Of a stretch of DNA of 64,000 nucleotides, positions 10,756 through 22,051 are shown in pieces. The notes under the pieces were generated by a model. That model was not told the DNA's origin. It saw nothing but the letters and a program-made list of their open reading frames with translations, and did no database searches. A program made the translations under genes and the position numbers. Numbering within the stretch: position 1 is the stretch's first letter; each line of letters begins with the position of its first letter. Source of the stretch: Deinococcus aquaedulcis (GTDB taxonomy: Bacteria > Deinococcota > Deinococci > Deinococcales > Deinococcaceae); the NCBI RefSeq assembly GCF_019693445.1, contig NZ_JAHRBL010000001.1:310001-374000 (forward strand), in the 5' to 3' direction.

Positions 10756-11193
10756 ATGTCGCATCGCCTGTGCCTGCTTCTGATTGACGACAACCCGGCC
10801 GATCTGTTGCTGGCGCAAGAAGCGTTTGCCGAACACGCTGACCAGGTGTCGGTGTCCACCTGCCGCGATGGGGAGTCGGCGCTGGCGTACCTGCGCGACC
10901 GCACGCACAGCCTGCCCGACGTGGTGATTCTGGACATCAACATGCCCCAGATGAACGGCTTTGAGGTGCTGCGCGCCATCCGCGCCGACCCGGAACTGCG
11001 CCATCTGCCGGTGGTGATGCTGACCACCTCAGACAGCAAAAAGGACATTGATCAGGCCTACGATCTCTTTGCCAGCTCATACATGGTCAAGCGGGGCAAT
11101 TTTGCGGCGTTCGTGGAACAGGTGGACCAGTTCGTGCAGTTCTGGCGCGAATGCCGCTTTAAACAGGACCGCGAGTCGCTCTCCACCCGCTGA
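10756..11193 (+). CDS. Single-domain response regulator (Rcp1-like)
   Basis: 145 residues consisting of one receiver domain. The acidic pair is D11-D12, the phosphoacceptor is D60 in VVILDINMPQMNGF, the conserved T is in VVMLTTSDS, and the K is in SSYMVKRGN. The extended C-terminal helix (VEQVDQFVQFW) is typical of Rcp1-like regulators that partner with phytochrome-type kinases. No kinase is adjacent. TATCAT at 10743-10748 precedes the ATG by 7 nt. It is paralogous to the next gene. Confidence 0.9.
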   Translation: MSHRLCLLLIDDNPADLLLAQEAFAEHADQVSVSTCRDGESALAYLRDRTHSLPDVVILDINMPQMNGFEVLRAIRADPELRHLPVVMLTTSDSKKDIDQAYDLFASSYMVKRGNFAAFVEQVDQFVQFWRECRFKQDRESLSTR

Positions 11194-11346
11194 GGCCACA
11201 GAGGCACGTCGAGAGGGCAGGTGCCTGTCAGGGCCTGCCCTCCGGCCTGTGGCGGCAGCGCCCGGGTCCCTTTTCACTCCTGCCCCCCAAGGTTCAGGAA
11301 ACGTTAAAGGCACCTGGGCCCCGGACCCGTCAGCATAAACGGCGCT

Positions 11347-11778
11347 GTGTCCCGTTCCCTGTCTGTTCTGCTGGTCGACGACGCGCCGACAGATCTGCTG
11401 TTGGCGCAGGAGGTCTTTGGCGACCATGCCCCTGACGTGCAGCTGCGCACCGCCTGCGGCGCCCAGCTGGCGTTTGCCCTTTTGCGGGACAGTGCGCACC
11501 CCCTTCCTGATCTGATTCTGGTGGACGTGAACATGGCCGGCATGGACGGCTTCGAGTTCCTGACCCAGCTGCGCGCCAGCCCGGAACTGGCCCACCTGCC
11601 GGTCATCATGCTCTCGGGATCTGAAGCGCAGCACGATGTGGACCGCGCCTACGACTTGCAGGCCACCGCCTTTCTGGTCAAGGCCCTGAGCCTGAGCGAC
11701 TTTATGGCGCAGGTGGAGCACATCGTGAATTTCTGGCGGGGCTGCCGATTCCGCACAGCGCGCATTCCGGTGGGCTAA
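11347..11778 (+). CDS. Single-domain response regulator (paralogue of the preceding gene)
   Basis: 143 residues from a GTG start. Receiver domain with D11-D12, phosphoacceptor D60 in LILVDVNMAGMDGF, and K in TAFLVKALS. It aligns end to end with the gene at 10756 (shared DDxPxDLLLAQE start and the VEHIVNFWRGCRF end), so the pair is a tandem duplication that has diverged. The pair probably answers to one or more distant Rcp-type histidine kinases. Confidence 0.88.
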   Translation: MSRSLSVLLVDDAPTDLLLAQEVFGDHAPDVQLRTACGAQLAFALLRDSAHPLPDLILVDVNMAGMDGFEFLTQLRASPELAHLPVIMLSGSEAQHDVDRAYDLQATAFLVKALSLSDFMAQVEHIVNFWRGCRFRTARIPVG

Positions 11779-11817
11779 AGGCCAGCCGGGCCACGGCGGC
11801 CCAAATTCCCGCCGAGA

Positions 11818-11849
11818 AACCGCAGGCGCCTGCACAGGCGCCTGCGGTT
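11818..11849. terminator. Convergent-gene hairpin terminator
   Basis: AACCGCAGGCGCCTG (11818-11832) and its exact complement at 11835-11849 form a 15-bp stem with a 2-nt centre. It lies between the response regulator (+) and the cyanophycinase gene (-) and can terminate both. Confidence 0.75.
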
Positions 11850-11859
11850 CTCTCAGGAT

Positions 11860-12756
11860 TCAGTGGGCCGTGTGTTCTTCGTGCGTCTTCACGTCCTCGT
11901 CCACCGCCTGTGCCGAGAGGGGGCGCCGTCGGTTCAGGTCAAAGGCGTCGCCCGCCGAGAGCACATGCAGGCGCACGTCGTACAGTGACAGGGGCTCGTC
12001 GGTGCGGGCCTCGGCAATGTTGGAATGGGTGATGCCCGCGCCGTCGGCCACATAGACGGCGCCGCTGCCAATCACGTGGAAATGGCTCCCTTGCACCACG
12101 ATGGCGGTGTCCTCGTCAATGCCGATCCCCAGCACGCGCGGGTTCTGGGCCACCGCGCCCAGCAGGCGGCCCATGCGCCCGCGCTCGGCGAAGTGCTGGT
12201 CAATAATCACGCCGCGCACCAGACCCAGACCCGGCGCCATCTGCAGGTCGCCTATGCGGTAGGACTCGCGGCTGGGGCCCTTGACCAGCATCGTCTCGCA
12301 CATCACCGAGGCCCCCGCCGAGGTGCCCGCCACCACGCCGCCCCGCTCGTACACCTCGCGGATGCGGGCTTCCAGCGGCGTGTCGCCAATCTGGCTGGTA
12401 ATGCGCAGCTGGTCGCCCCCCGAGAAAAAGACCCCCCGGGCACCGTCGAACAGCGCCAGCTTCTCGGGCTGCGAGGCCTCGGGGCGCTCCTCCACGTACA
12501 GCTCGGTCAGTTCGCCCACGCTCAGGCCTTCAAAGCCCTGCTGGTAGCTCTCGAAATAGCCTTCGGGTTTGTGCGAGGCCACGGTGGCGATCACCAGCCG
12601 CCCGCCGTCCACGTGCCGGGCCACCTCCTTCAGAATCTCGCGCCCGCGCTCTTTGTCCTCGTGCCCACCGATGATGATGAGGGTGCCGCGCCCCGGGCGC
12701 GCGCCCCGCTCCTGGTGGTCTCTGTCCTGGGTGTGTCGTTCCTGGTCTTTAGCCAC
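11860..12756 (-). CDS. cphB: Cyanophycinase
   Basis: 298 residues. Serine exopeptidase of family S51 that cuts cyanophycin (multi-L-arginyl-poly-L-aspartate) to beta-Asp-Arg dipeptides. The nucleophile is S146 in GVVAGTSAGASVM. The FFSGGDQLRI and VIIDQHFAERGRMGRL segments are family signatures, and the catalytic His is in the latter. The N-terminal 20 residues are charged and not conserved. Its start overlaps the end of the isoaspartyl peptidase gene by 8 nt, so synthesis, first cleavage and dipeptide cleavage are encoded in one operon. Confidence 0.93.
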   Translation of the reverse strand: MAKDQERHTQDRDHQERGARPGRGTLIIIGGHEDKERGREILKEVARHVDGGRLVIATVASHKPEGYFESYQQGFEGLSVGELTELYVEERPEASQPEKLALFDGARGVFFSGGDQLRITSQIGDTPLEARIREVYERGGVVAGTSAGASVMCETMLVKGPSRESYRIGDLQMAPGLGLVRGVIIDQHFAERGRMGRLLGAVAQNPRVLGIGIDEDTAIVVQGSHFHVIGSGAVYVADGAGITHSNIAEARTDEPLSLYDVRLHVLSAGDAFDLNRRRPLSAQAVDEDVKTHEEHTAH

Positions 12757-13651
12757 CTTGATGCTCCTCGGTTTTCTGCAGGTAAACGTGCGGGCGGTTC
12801 AGGCCCTCGTGGTGGTAAGCCACCGGCATGTGGGGACTGTTGTGCCACCAGCCCACCTGGCCGCCGGGGGTCAGGGCAATGCCGCCGGCCGTGCCGCCCA
12901 CGCGGGTGCGCATGGCCTCCAGCACCTCGCGCAGGGCGCCTTCGGGGGCCTGCTGCGGCAGGCGGTGCATGAACCGGGCGGCCACCATCATGCGGGCAAT
13001 GCTCTCGCCCTCGCCGGTCAGGGCCACCGCGCCCACCGCATCATCGGCGTAAAAGCCGCAGCCCGGCTGGGGCGAGTCGCCCACGCGCCCTACCCGCTGC
13101 CCGCTCAGGCCGCCCGTGGACACCCCGGCCACAAGGTGCCCCTGCCCGTCCAGCGCCACGCAGCCCACCGTGTCATGCGATTCAAAGGCGGCGCGCTGTT
13201 CGGGGGCGATCATGTCGTCCGGGTCACACAGCTCGGCGCCGCGTTCCGTGGCAAAGCGGTGGGCGCCGGGGCCGATCAGCAAGATCTCCGACTCGCGCAG
13301 CAGGGCGCGCGCCACGCTCACCGGGTGGCGCACCCCGGGCAGGCCCGCGACCGCGCCCACCTCCAGCGTCTGGCCGTCCATCAGCGCCGCGTCCATCTCC
13401 ACCTTGCCGTCAGCATTCAGGGCCGAGCCGTAGCCCGCGTTGAAGGTGGGGTCGTCTTCCAGCACGCGGATGGCCGCCTCCACGGCGTCCACAGCGCGGC
13501 CACCCGCCTGCAGAATCTGGTGGCCAGCGTTCAGCGCGGCCAGCACCCCGGCGCGGCTGGCGGCCTGCTTTTCCGGGGGCACCTCAGTGGCCCCCCCGTG
13601 AACGATGATGGCCCAGCGGCCCTGTTCCTCCGCTCCCTGTCCTTCAGTCAT
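12749..13651 (-). CDS. iaaA: Isoaspartyl peptidase/L-asparaginase (plant type)
   Basis: 300 residues. Ntn-hydrolase that splits beta-aspartyl dipeptides, here presumably the beta-Asp-Arg released from cyanophycin, giving Asp and Arg. The proenzyme self-cleaves before T161 in SHD-TVGCVALDGQG, and the following VSTGGLSGQRVGRVGDSP is the canonical substrate pocket loop. I start at ATG 13651, which overlaps the cphA stop by 8 nt and gives the family N-terminus (WAIIVHGGA). The gene is the middle of the cphA-iaaA-cphB operon. Confidence 0.93.
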   Translation of the reverse strand: MTEGQGAEEQGRWAIIVHGGATEVPPEKQAASRAGVLAALNAGHQILQAGGRAVDAVEAAIRVLEDDPTFNAGYGSALNADGKVEMDAALMDGQTLEVGAVAGLPGVRHPVSVARALLRESEILLIGPGAHRFATERGAELCDPDDMIAPEQRAAFESHDTVGCVALDGQGHLVAGVSTGGLSGQRVGRVGDSPQPGCGFYADDAVGAVALTGEGESIARMMVAARFMHRLPQQAPEGALREVLEAMRTRVGGTAGGIALTPGGQVGWWHNSPHMPVAYHHEGLNRPHVYLQKTEEHQGG

Positions 13652-16460
13652 GCGAAGCCCCCTGGCCCTGGCTGGCCGGCTGCGGCAGGGCGCCGCGCGG
13701 AATGTGCGAGCTGTCAAAGTCCAGAATCTGCTGCCACGTGTCTTCCACCTCGGTGGCCAGCAGAATCACCAAGTCCCCTGGCTGGGCCAGCCGCAGGGCG
13801 TGGGCCACTGATTCGGCCTCATTCAGGATGGTGGTCAGGCGCTCTGGCTCGGCCCCAGCGCGGCGCGCACCCTGTTCGACCAGTGCCGCGCCCTCGCCCA
13901 TCCGGCGGCCCCGGCGCAGCTCGTCCTCGCGGATGATCAGGTGGTCAAAAGCTTTGGCGGCAATTTCGCCCATGCGCACGATGTCCTCGTCGCGGCGGTC
14001 GCCGGCCACGCCCATCACGCCGATCACGCGGCCCTTGGGTGGGCGCAGGTGCGAAACCAGTTCGCGCAGGTATTCCAGGCCAGACGGATTGTGCGCGTAG
14101 TCCAGCAGCACCCGGAAGGGGTGGCCGTCGTACAGGTTCAGGCGGCCGGGGCTCTGTTCAAAGGAGGTGGAGAACGACCCCAGGGCCGAGCGGATCACGC
14201 TCAACTCCACGTTCTGCGCTGCGGCAATGGCCGCCGCCGCCAGGGCGTTTTGCACGTTCACCTGCGCGTAGCCCCCCAGCGTGGCCGGAATGTCACGCGC
14301 GCGCATGATGGGCCGGCGCTGCCCGCCTTCGTACAGCACGATCTCGTCCCCCAGCACCGTGGGTTCGCGCACCACCGCCGTACCGCCCCCCGCGATGTGC
14401 GCCTGCAGCTCCCGGGAGCAGGCGTTGCCGCCGTTCATGGAAAACAGCGTGATCTGGCCGCCCGCCTTGCGCCGCATGCGCAGGGTCAGGGGATCGTCGG
14501 CGTTCAGGACACTGGTGCCGTGGTCCGTGACCACCTCCACCACCAGCGACTTGACCCAGGCGAGGTCTTCAATGGTCTCAATGCCCTTCAGGCCCAGGTG
14601 GTCGGGCTGAATATTCAGCACCGCGCCCACGTCGCAGCGGTCAAAGCCCAGGCCCTCGCGCAGAATGCCGCCCCGGGCGGTTTCCAGCACCGCGACTTCC
14701 ACGTTGGGGTCACTCAGGACCACTTTGGCGCTCTTGGGGCCGGTGGTGTCGCCGCTGACGATCTGCTCGCCGTCAATGTAGATGCCGTTGGAGGTGGTCA
14801 GGCCCACCACGCGCCCGGCGTGGCGCAGGATGTGGGCCACCATGCGCGAGGTGGTGCTTTTGCCGTTGGTGCCGGTGATCGAGATGATCGGCATGCGGCA
14901 GGGGGTATCCCTGGGAAAGAGCATGCTGAGCACCGGGGCCGCCACGTTGCGCGGCGTGCCTTCTGAAGGCTGCAGGTGCATGCGGAAGCCGGGCGCGGCG
15001 TTCACCTCCACGATGCCGCCGCCCGTGGCATGCACCGACTTCGAGATGTCCGGGCTGATCAGGTCAATGCCCGCCACATCCAGCCCGATCACCTGCGCGG
15101 CCCGGCGGGCAATGGTCACGTTTTCCGGGTGGGCCACGTCGGTGCGGTCCACGGCGGTGCCGCCTGTGGACAGGTTGGCGGTGTCGCGCAGGTACACCAC
15201 CTCGCCGGCGGCGGGCACGGTGTCCGGGGTGCGGCCACCGCGCGCCAGCAGGGTGCGCACGTGCCCGTCAATCTTGATGCGGGTCATCACGTTCTCGTGG
15301 CCGTCGCCGCGCCGGGGGTCCTTGTTGACCTCTTCAACCAGTTCGGTGATGGTGCGCTGGCCGTCTCCGATGACATGGGCGGGCACGCGCTCGGCCACGG
15401 CAATCACCTGCCCGTTCACCACCAGCACGCGGTGGTCGTTGCCGGTGTAGTACTGCTCCACCACCACCTGCCGGCTGTGCTGGCGCGCTTCTTCAAAGCC
15501 CTGGCGCACCTGTTCGTCGCTGCTCAGGTTCAGCGAGACCCCCCGGCCGTGGTTGCCGTCCAGCGGCTTGGTCACCACCGGCCCGCGCAGGCGCCGGGCG
15601 GCGGCCACGGCGTCTTCGGCCGTCTGCACCACCACGCCCTGCGGCACCGGCAGGCCCGCGCGGTCCAGCAGGCGCTTGGTGAGGTCCTTGTCGCTGGCGG
15701 TGCTGGTGGCAATGTGCGGCGTCTTGCTGGTGATGCTGGCGCGCACCTGCTGCTGGTATTTGCCGTAGCCCAGCTGCACGAGGCTCTGGTCGTCCAGCCG
15801 CAGAAACGGAATGCCCCGGCGCTCGGCCTCGCTCACCAGCGACTGGGTGGTGGGCCCCAGGGCAAACTTGCGCACCAGTCGCCGCAGTTCGCCCAGTTCG
15901 GTCTGAAAATCAAAGGAGGAGTCCAGGTCCAGGCGCGCGGCTTCTTCCGGCAGGAGCCGTGCCAGTCCCTGTATACCCTGCAGTTCTGGCGGCAGGAGGC
16001 TCTGCACCAGCCGCAGCGCCATTACGCCCGCCAGCAGGCCCACGCGCTCCTCTTTGTACGAATACAGCACGTTGTACACGCCGGGCTGACCCTTCACGGA
16101 GCGGGTCTTGCCGTAGGTGACGCGGGTGCCAGCCAGGGTCTGCAGGTCCAGCGCCACGTGTTCAGCCACATGCCCCAGCCAGGTGCCGTCCCGCAGCCGC
16201 CGGATGAAGCCCCCGGGTTCGCGGTAGCAGCAGCCGTGGGCCTGCAGCGAAGGCAGAAGGGCCACCAGACGGTCGGTGAAGCCCGGCAGCGTGTTGGAGG
16301 GGAACTGCTCCAGCGCGCCCAGGTCCAGCTGAAAGCGAATCATGGGTTCGTAGCCGTAGATGTTCGGGCCACGGTAAATCTGTTTTTCCAGCACGCGCAT
16401 GGGCGCAGCGGCGGCAGGCGAGCCCACTGGCCCGCCTGCTTTAGGGTCTGGATTGGTCAT
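13644..16460 (-). CDS. cphA: Cyanophycin synthetase
   Basis: 938 residues. ATP-dependent enzyme that alternately adds Asp to the backbone and Arg to the side chain of cyanophycin, a nitrogen reserve. The N-terminal region carries MRVLEKQIYRGPNIYG. A central ATP-grasp domain (VVTKPLDGNHGRGVSLNL, VNAAPGFRMHL) is followed by a Mur-ligase-like domain with P-loop GTNGKSTT near residue 530 and the DYAHNPSGLEYL motif. The chosen ATG at 16460 has an AAGGAG 8 nt upstream; an open frame extends to 16532. It heads the cphA-iaaA-cphB operon. Confidence 0.95.
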   Translation of the reverse strand: MTNPDPKAGGPVGSPAAAAPMRVLEKQIYRGPNIYGYEPMIRFQLDLGALEQFPSNTLPGFTDRLVALLPSLQAHGCCYREPGGFIRRLRDGTWLGHVAEHVALDLQTLAGTRVTYGKTRSVKGQPGVYNVLYSYKEERVGLLAGVMALRLVQSLLPPELQGIQGLARLLPEEAARLDLDSSFDFQTELGELRRLVRKFALGPTTQSLVSEAERRGIPFLRLDDQSLVQLGYGKYQQQVRASITSKTPHIATSTASDKDLTKRLLDRAGLPVPQGVVVQTAEDAVAAARRLRGPVVTKPLDGNHGRGVSLNLSSDEQVRQGFEEARQHSRQVVVEQYYTGNDHRVLVVNGQVIAVAERVPAHVIGDGQRTITELVEEVNKDPRRGDGHENVMTRIKIDGHVRTLLARGGRTPDTVPAAGEVVYLRDTANLSTGGTAVDRTDVAHPENVTIARRAAQVIGLDVAGIDLISPDISKSVHATGGGIVEVNAAPGFRMHLQPSEGTPRNVAAPVLSMLFPRDTPCRMPIISITGTNGKSTTSRMVAHILRHAGRVVGLTTSNGIYIDGEQIVSGDTTGPKSAKVVLSDPNVEVAVLETARGGILREGLGFDRCDVGAVLNIQPDHLGLKGIETIEDLAWVKSLVVEVVTDHGTSVLNADDPLTLRMRRKAGGQITLFSMNGGNACSRELQAHIAGGGTAVVREPTVLGDEIVLYEGGQRRPIMRARDIPATLGGYAQVNVQNALAAAAIAAAQNVELSVIRSALGSFSTSFEQSPGRLNLYDGHPFRVLLDYAHNPSGLEYLRELVSHLRPPKGRVIGVMGVAGDRRDEDIVRMGEIAAKAFDHLIIREDELRRGRRMGEGAALVEQGARRAGAEPERLTTILNEAESVAHALRLAQPGDLVILLATEVEDTWQQILDFDSSHIPRGALPQPASQGQGASHD

Positions 16461-16690
16461 GGGCGGTCTCCTTGGGCGTCGCCACGTCATCGTGGCTGCT
16501 TTGGAGGCTAGAGCCCGCCTGCCCGCGTTCATTTCTCATTCCTCTGTTGGGCACTTCAGCCAGCTTCAGCGCGCTCAGAGAGGGACCTAAAGGCGCCTTT
16601 AAGTTTGGCGTCAGCTTCAGGGGACACTGGGTTGCCCTCTCCATCTCTTCTCAGCTTTGGAGGCAGACCGGCTTTTCATACCAACGACGA

Positions 16691-16713
16691 ACCCCCGGCT
16701 GAAAACCGGGGGT
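16691..16713 (-). terminator. Terminator of the tRNA-Ile2/tRNA-Val unit
   Basis: ACCCCCGG (16691-16698) pairs with CCGGGGGT (16706-16713) across a 7-nt loop. On the minus strand it directly follows tRNA-Val. Confidence 0.7.
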
Positions 16714-16727
16714 GACTTCGTCTGGTG

Positions 16728-16803
<76 letters not shown>

Positions 16804-16811
16804 GATGCTTG

Positions 16812-16888
<77 letters not shown>

Positions 16889-17004
16889 TGGGCACGCCGC
16901 TGGTGGCAGAGCCGCCTTCAAGGCGAGGGGAAGTGTAGCAGCGCCCTTTGCCGGTTGTCAAACGTGGGGCCCGGGGGGGCGGGCCCTCGGGTACAGTGCG
17001 GGAC

Positions 17005-18387
17005 ATGCGTGCAGTGCATGTGGCCTCGGAAGTCTTTCCGTTCTCGCGCTCGGGCGGCCTGGGGGACGTGCTGGGGGCGCTCCCGGCCGTGCAGGCCCGG
17101 CACGGTGCCAGCGTCACCGTGGTGTCGCCCTGGTACGCTGATATTCGCCAGGACGTGCGGGAAGTGTGGCGCGGCGAGCTCTCGGCGCCCGGGTACCCGG
17201 CGCTGGGCGAGGTGCGTCTGGGGGAAACCGAGGCCCACGGCGTACGCCACCTGTTTGTGGGCCTGCCGGTCTTTGACCGCCCCGGGCTGTACCACCCCGA
17301 CGACGTGTGGCGCTACTGCCAGTTTGGCCGCGCCGTGGGCCCCGCGCTGGAGGTGCTGGGGGCGGTGCCCGAGGTGCTGCACGGCCACGACTGGCAGGCC
17401 GGGCTGGCGGTGGCCTGGGCGCGGCTGCGCGGCATTCCTGGCGTGTTCAGCATTCACAACCTGCAGTACCAGGGCCGCTGGAACCTGCACGAGGCGGCCG
17501 GCTGGACCGGGCTGCCGCCTCAGGCCTTTACCGCTGAAACCCTGGAGTTTTACGGCGACGTGAGCCTGATGAAAGCCGGGCTGGTGTTTGCCTCGCAGGT
17601 CACCACCGTCAGCCCCACCTACGCCCGCGAGATCCTGACCCCCGAGTACGGCGAGGGTCTGCAGGGCCTGCTGCATCGCCTGGCCGGGGAAGGGCGCCTG
17701 AGCGGCATCCTCAACGGCCTGGACCAGGAGCGTTGGGACCCGCGCACCGACCCCGACATTCGCCCCTACCGCGACCTGCGTGGCAAGGTGGCGGCGGGCC
17801 GGGCCCTGCGCGCCGAGTTCGGCCTGGACAGCGCCCCGGTGCTGGGCGTGGTCAGCCGGCTTGCCGAGCAAAAGGGCATGGACCTGCTGCTGGCGGCGCT
17901 GCCCGAACTGGTGCAGGACTGGAACGTGGTGGTGCTGGGCGGCGGTGATCCCCGCCTGGAAGCGGGGCTGCAGGAGTGGGCCGGGCACGCGCGCGTGGCC
18001 TACGCGGCCGGCATGAACGAGCCGCTGGCCCACCGCATCTACGCGGGCGCCGACGCTTTTGCCATGCCCAGCCGCTTCGAGCCCTGCGGCCTGTCGCAGA
18101 TGATCGCCATGCGCTACGGCACCCTGCCGGTGGTGCGCGAAACTGGCGGGCTGGTGGACACGGTGCCCCCCAATGTGGGCTTCCGCTTTGGCCCCGCCAC
18201 CCCCGAGGCCTTCCTGGCCGCCTGCCGCGAGGCGCGCGCCGCCTGCGAGGACCGCATGGACTGGCGCGCGCGCGTCAAGCGGGCCATGGCCCTGGACTTC
18301 AGCTGGGACGGCCCGGCGGGCGCCTACCTGGGGCTGTACGAGGCGGTGCGCGCCGCGCCCCTGACCCCTGTGGCGGGGCTGGCGTGA
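17005..18387 (+). CDS. glgA: Glycogen synthase (ADP-glucose)
   Basis: 460 residues, GT5 family. It extends alpha-1,4-glucan using ADP-glucose. The N-terminal donor-site loop is FSRSGGLGDVLGALP, where most bacterial GlgA proteins have K-[TS]-G-G-L, so the usual lysine is an arginine here. The C-terminal Rossmann domain carries VVSRLAEQKGMDLL and the E-x7-E region SRFEPCGLSQMIAMRYG. TACAGT at 16992-16997 precedes the ATG by 7 nt (leaderless). It overlaps the next gene by 4 nt (GTGA). Confidence 0.94.
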   Translation: MRAVHVASEVFPFSRSGGLGDVLGALPAVQARHGASVTVVSPWYADIRQDVREVWRGELSAPGYPALGEVRLGETEAHGVRHLFVGLPVFDRPGLYHPDDVWRYCQFGRAVGPALEVLGAVPEVLHGHDWQAGLAVAWARLRGIPGVFSIHNLQYQGRWNLHEAAGWTGLPPQAFTAETLEFYGDVSLMKAGLVFASQVTTVSPTYAREILTPEYGEGLQGLLHRLAGEGRLSGILNGLDQERWDPRTDPDIRPYRDLRGKVAAGRALRAEFGLDSAPVLGVVSRLAEQKGMDLLLAALPELVQDWNVVVLGGGDPRLEAGLQEWAGHARVAYAAGMNEPLAHRIYAGADAFAMPSRFEPCGLSQMIAMRYGTLPVVRETGGLVDTVPPNVGFRFGPATPEAFLAACREARAACEDRMDWRARVKRAMALDFSWDGPAGAYLGLYEAVRAAPLTPVAGLA

Positions 18388-19316
18388 CCGGGTCAGAGGT
18401 TCAGGGGGACGGGGTGCAACTGGGCGACCTGCAGGTCGAAGCGGTGGCCCCGCAGGCGCTGACGCCCGCCCTGGCTGCCCTGTACGACACGGGCCCGGAG
18501 GACGTCGCCTGGATGGCCGAGACCTGCGAGGCCGCGTGGCTGGTTTCGGAAGTGCAACTGGTGACCGGGCAGGCGCGCGAGGTGGTCGTGGGCGCTGCTG
18601 GGGCCCGGCCCAGCCCGGCCCACGGCGCAGAATTGCTGGGCGGGGTCTTTGCGGGTCCGCGCCGCGCCGAGGTCACTGGGCTGCTGGCCAGCGCCGCCCG
18701 GCAGGCCCTGGGTCGGGTGTACGCCTTTGCCGACGGCAGCCTCTTTGCCCCCGAGCTGCTGCTGCAGGCCGGCTGGCGCGAGGCAGGCGCCTACCGCCGC
18801 CTGGAGGGCCGCGTGCCTTACCGGGTTGCCGCGCCGCCACCCGGAGTGGAGCTGGTGTCGCTGGCCGACGCGGCCCCGCAGGCCCGCCTGCAGGCCCTGC
18901 AAAGTTTCGAGGACCGCATCGGGCACCATGCGGTGACCCCCGAAGCCGCCCAGGCCGGTGCCGGCGGCTTCGACCCCGCGCTGAGCGTGGTGGCCCTGGA
19001 CGCCGAGGGGCAGGGGATCGGCGTGTGCCGGGCGGCGCTGGAGGACGTGGACGGTGCCCGCGTGGCCCGCCTGGACGCCCCGGGGGTGCAGCCCCTGTGG
19101 CGCCACACCCCCCTGCGCGCCGCCCTACTGGCCGAGGTCTGCGCGCGGCTGCGTGCCCAGGGCGCCACCCACCTGAGCATGGATTCCTGGGGCGACACCC
19201 CCGAGGAACTCGCCCACGACCTGGGCTGGGGCCTGCATGTGACCGACGAGACGCCCATCCTGGCCTCGGCGGAGGGCGCGCCAGGGGAGGGCGGCGCGGT
19301 AGCATCCGGGGCGTGA
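18384..19316 (+). CDS. GNAT-superfamily acetyltransferase-like protein
   Basis: 310 residues from a GTG that overlaps the glgA stop. Two acetyltransferase-like halves can be seen: an N-terminal one around VVVGAAGARP and a C-terminal one with VVALDAEGQGIGVCRAAL, then a possible pantetheine-binding helix (RAALLAEVCARLRAQGATHL). The first half lacks a clear R/Q-x-x-G-x-G/A motif, so it may be degenerate. The substrate is unknown. Translational coupling to glgA and trmJ is seen, but functional linkage is not implied. Confidence 0.7.
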   Translation: MTGSEVQGDGVQLGDLQVEAVAPQALTPALAALYDTGPEDVAWMAETCEAAWLVSEVQLVTGQAREVVVGAAGARPSPAHGAELLGGVFAGPRRAEVTGLLASAARQALGRVYAFADGSLFAPELLLQAGWREAGAYRRLEGRVPYRVAAPPPGVELVSLADAAPQARLQALQSFEDRIGHHAVTPEAAQAGAGGFDPALSVVALDAEGQGIGVCRAALEDVDGARVARLDAPGVQPLWRHTPLRAALLAEVCARLRAQGATHLSMDSWGDTPEELAHDLGWGLHVTDETPILASAEGAPGEGGAVASGA

Positions 19317-20079
19317 ATCTGGCCGTTGTGCTCGTGTCTCCCAAAACCCCTGGCAATATCGGCGCGGCGGCGCGCGCGATGCTGAATATGGGCGCGCGCG
19401 ACCTGCGGCTGGTCGCCCCGCGCTGCGACCACCTGGACTCCGGGGCGGTGGCGATGGCGGTCCATGCCGCCGACCTGCTGCGCGGGGCCCGCGTGTACCC
19501 CACCCTGCGCGAGGCCCTGGCTGACCGCGACCTGAGTGTGGGCACCACCGCCCGCCTGCGCGCCGACCTGCCCCCGCCCCAGCACCCCGCCTACGTGCGC
19601 CCGCTGGTGCGCGCCGCCGCCGCGCCCGCCCTGGTGTTTGGCCCCGAGGAAACCGGCCTGATCAACAGTGACCTGGAGCAGTGCCAGGTGGCGGTGCGGG
19701 TGCCCACCGGGGATTACGCCAGCCTGAACCTCGCGCAGGCGGTTCTGCTGGTGTGCTACGAGTTCCTGCAGGGCCAGGACGAACTGCCCGAGCGCACCCG
19801 CAAGACCGCCACCCGCGAAGAGATGGAAGCCATGTACGGCCACCTGCACGACACCATGCGTTTGATCGGCTATACCGACGCGGTGCGTGCCCGCCATACC
19901 CTGCGCCTGTGGCGGGCCATGCTGGACCGCGCCCTGATGACCAGCGCCGAAAGCCGCCTGTTCCGGGGCCTGCTGCGGCAGGTGGCCTGGAAGGTGGAGG
20001 ACGCCGCGCGCCGGGGCACCGCCGAGCCGCGTCCGGCGCATGGTGCGGCTGGCAGCGAGACGGGAGACGACCAGACCCC

Positions 20080-20083
<4 letters not shown>
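19313..20083 (+). CDS. trmJ: TrmJ-type tRNA (Cm32/Um32) 2'-O-methyltransferase
   Basis: 256 residues, SPOUT fold. The AdoMet knot is evident in SPKTPGNIGAAARAMLNMG near the N-terminus, LVFGPEETGL, and YASLNLAQAVLLVCYE. A C-terminal helical extension is present, as in TrmJ. It would 2'-O-methylate position 32 of tRNAs. GTG 19313 overlaps the previous stop, and TAGCAT (19300-19305) lies 7 nt before it, so it may also have its own leaderless promoter. It overlaps the histidine kinase by an ATGA. Confidence 0.88.
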
Positions 20084-21843
<1,760 letters not shown>

Positions 21844-22051
21844 GCCGGACGGCTAGACCATTCAGACGAGAAGTGGACCCTCCTCGCCTCTTGGGTCTAT
21901 TTCCTGAACCTCCGCTGCTGTTCTTCCTCAGCTCTGCCGCGCTGCAAGGTCGTCTGGTCGGCAACATTCCAGCATGGGTGACTGAATTTTTTGGAGTTCA
22001 GAGGCGACGCGCCGCTGCGTGGGCGGCTGGCTCCCGTATGCTGGGGGGCAG

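Noticed and set aside
14976..16511. Long plus-strand open frame opposite cphA
   Set aside because: Composition (A, G, H, Q, V) and lack of any domain match the shadow pattern of GC-rich codons; cphA is intact on the other strand.
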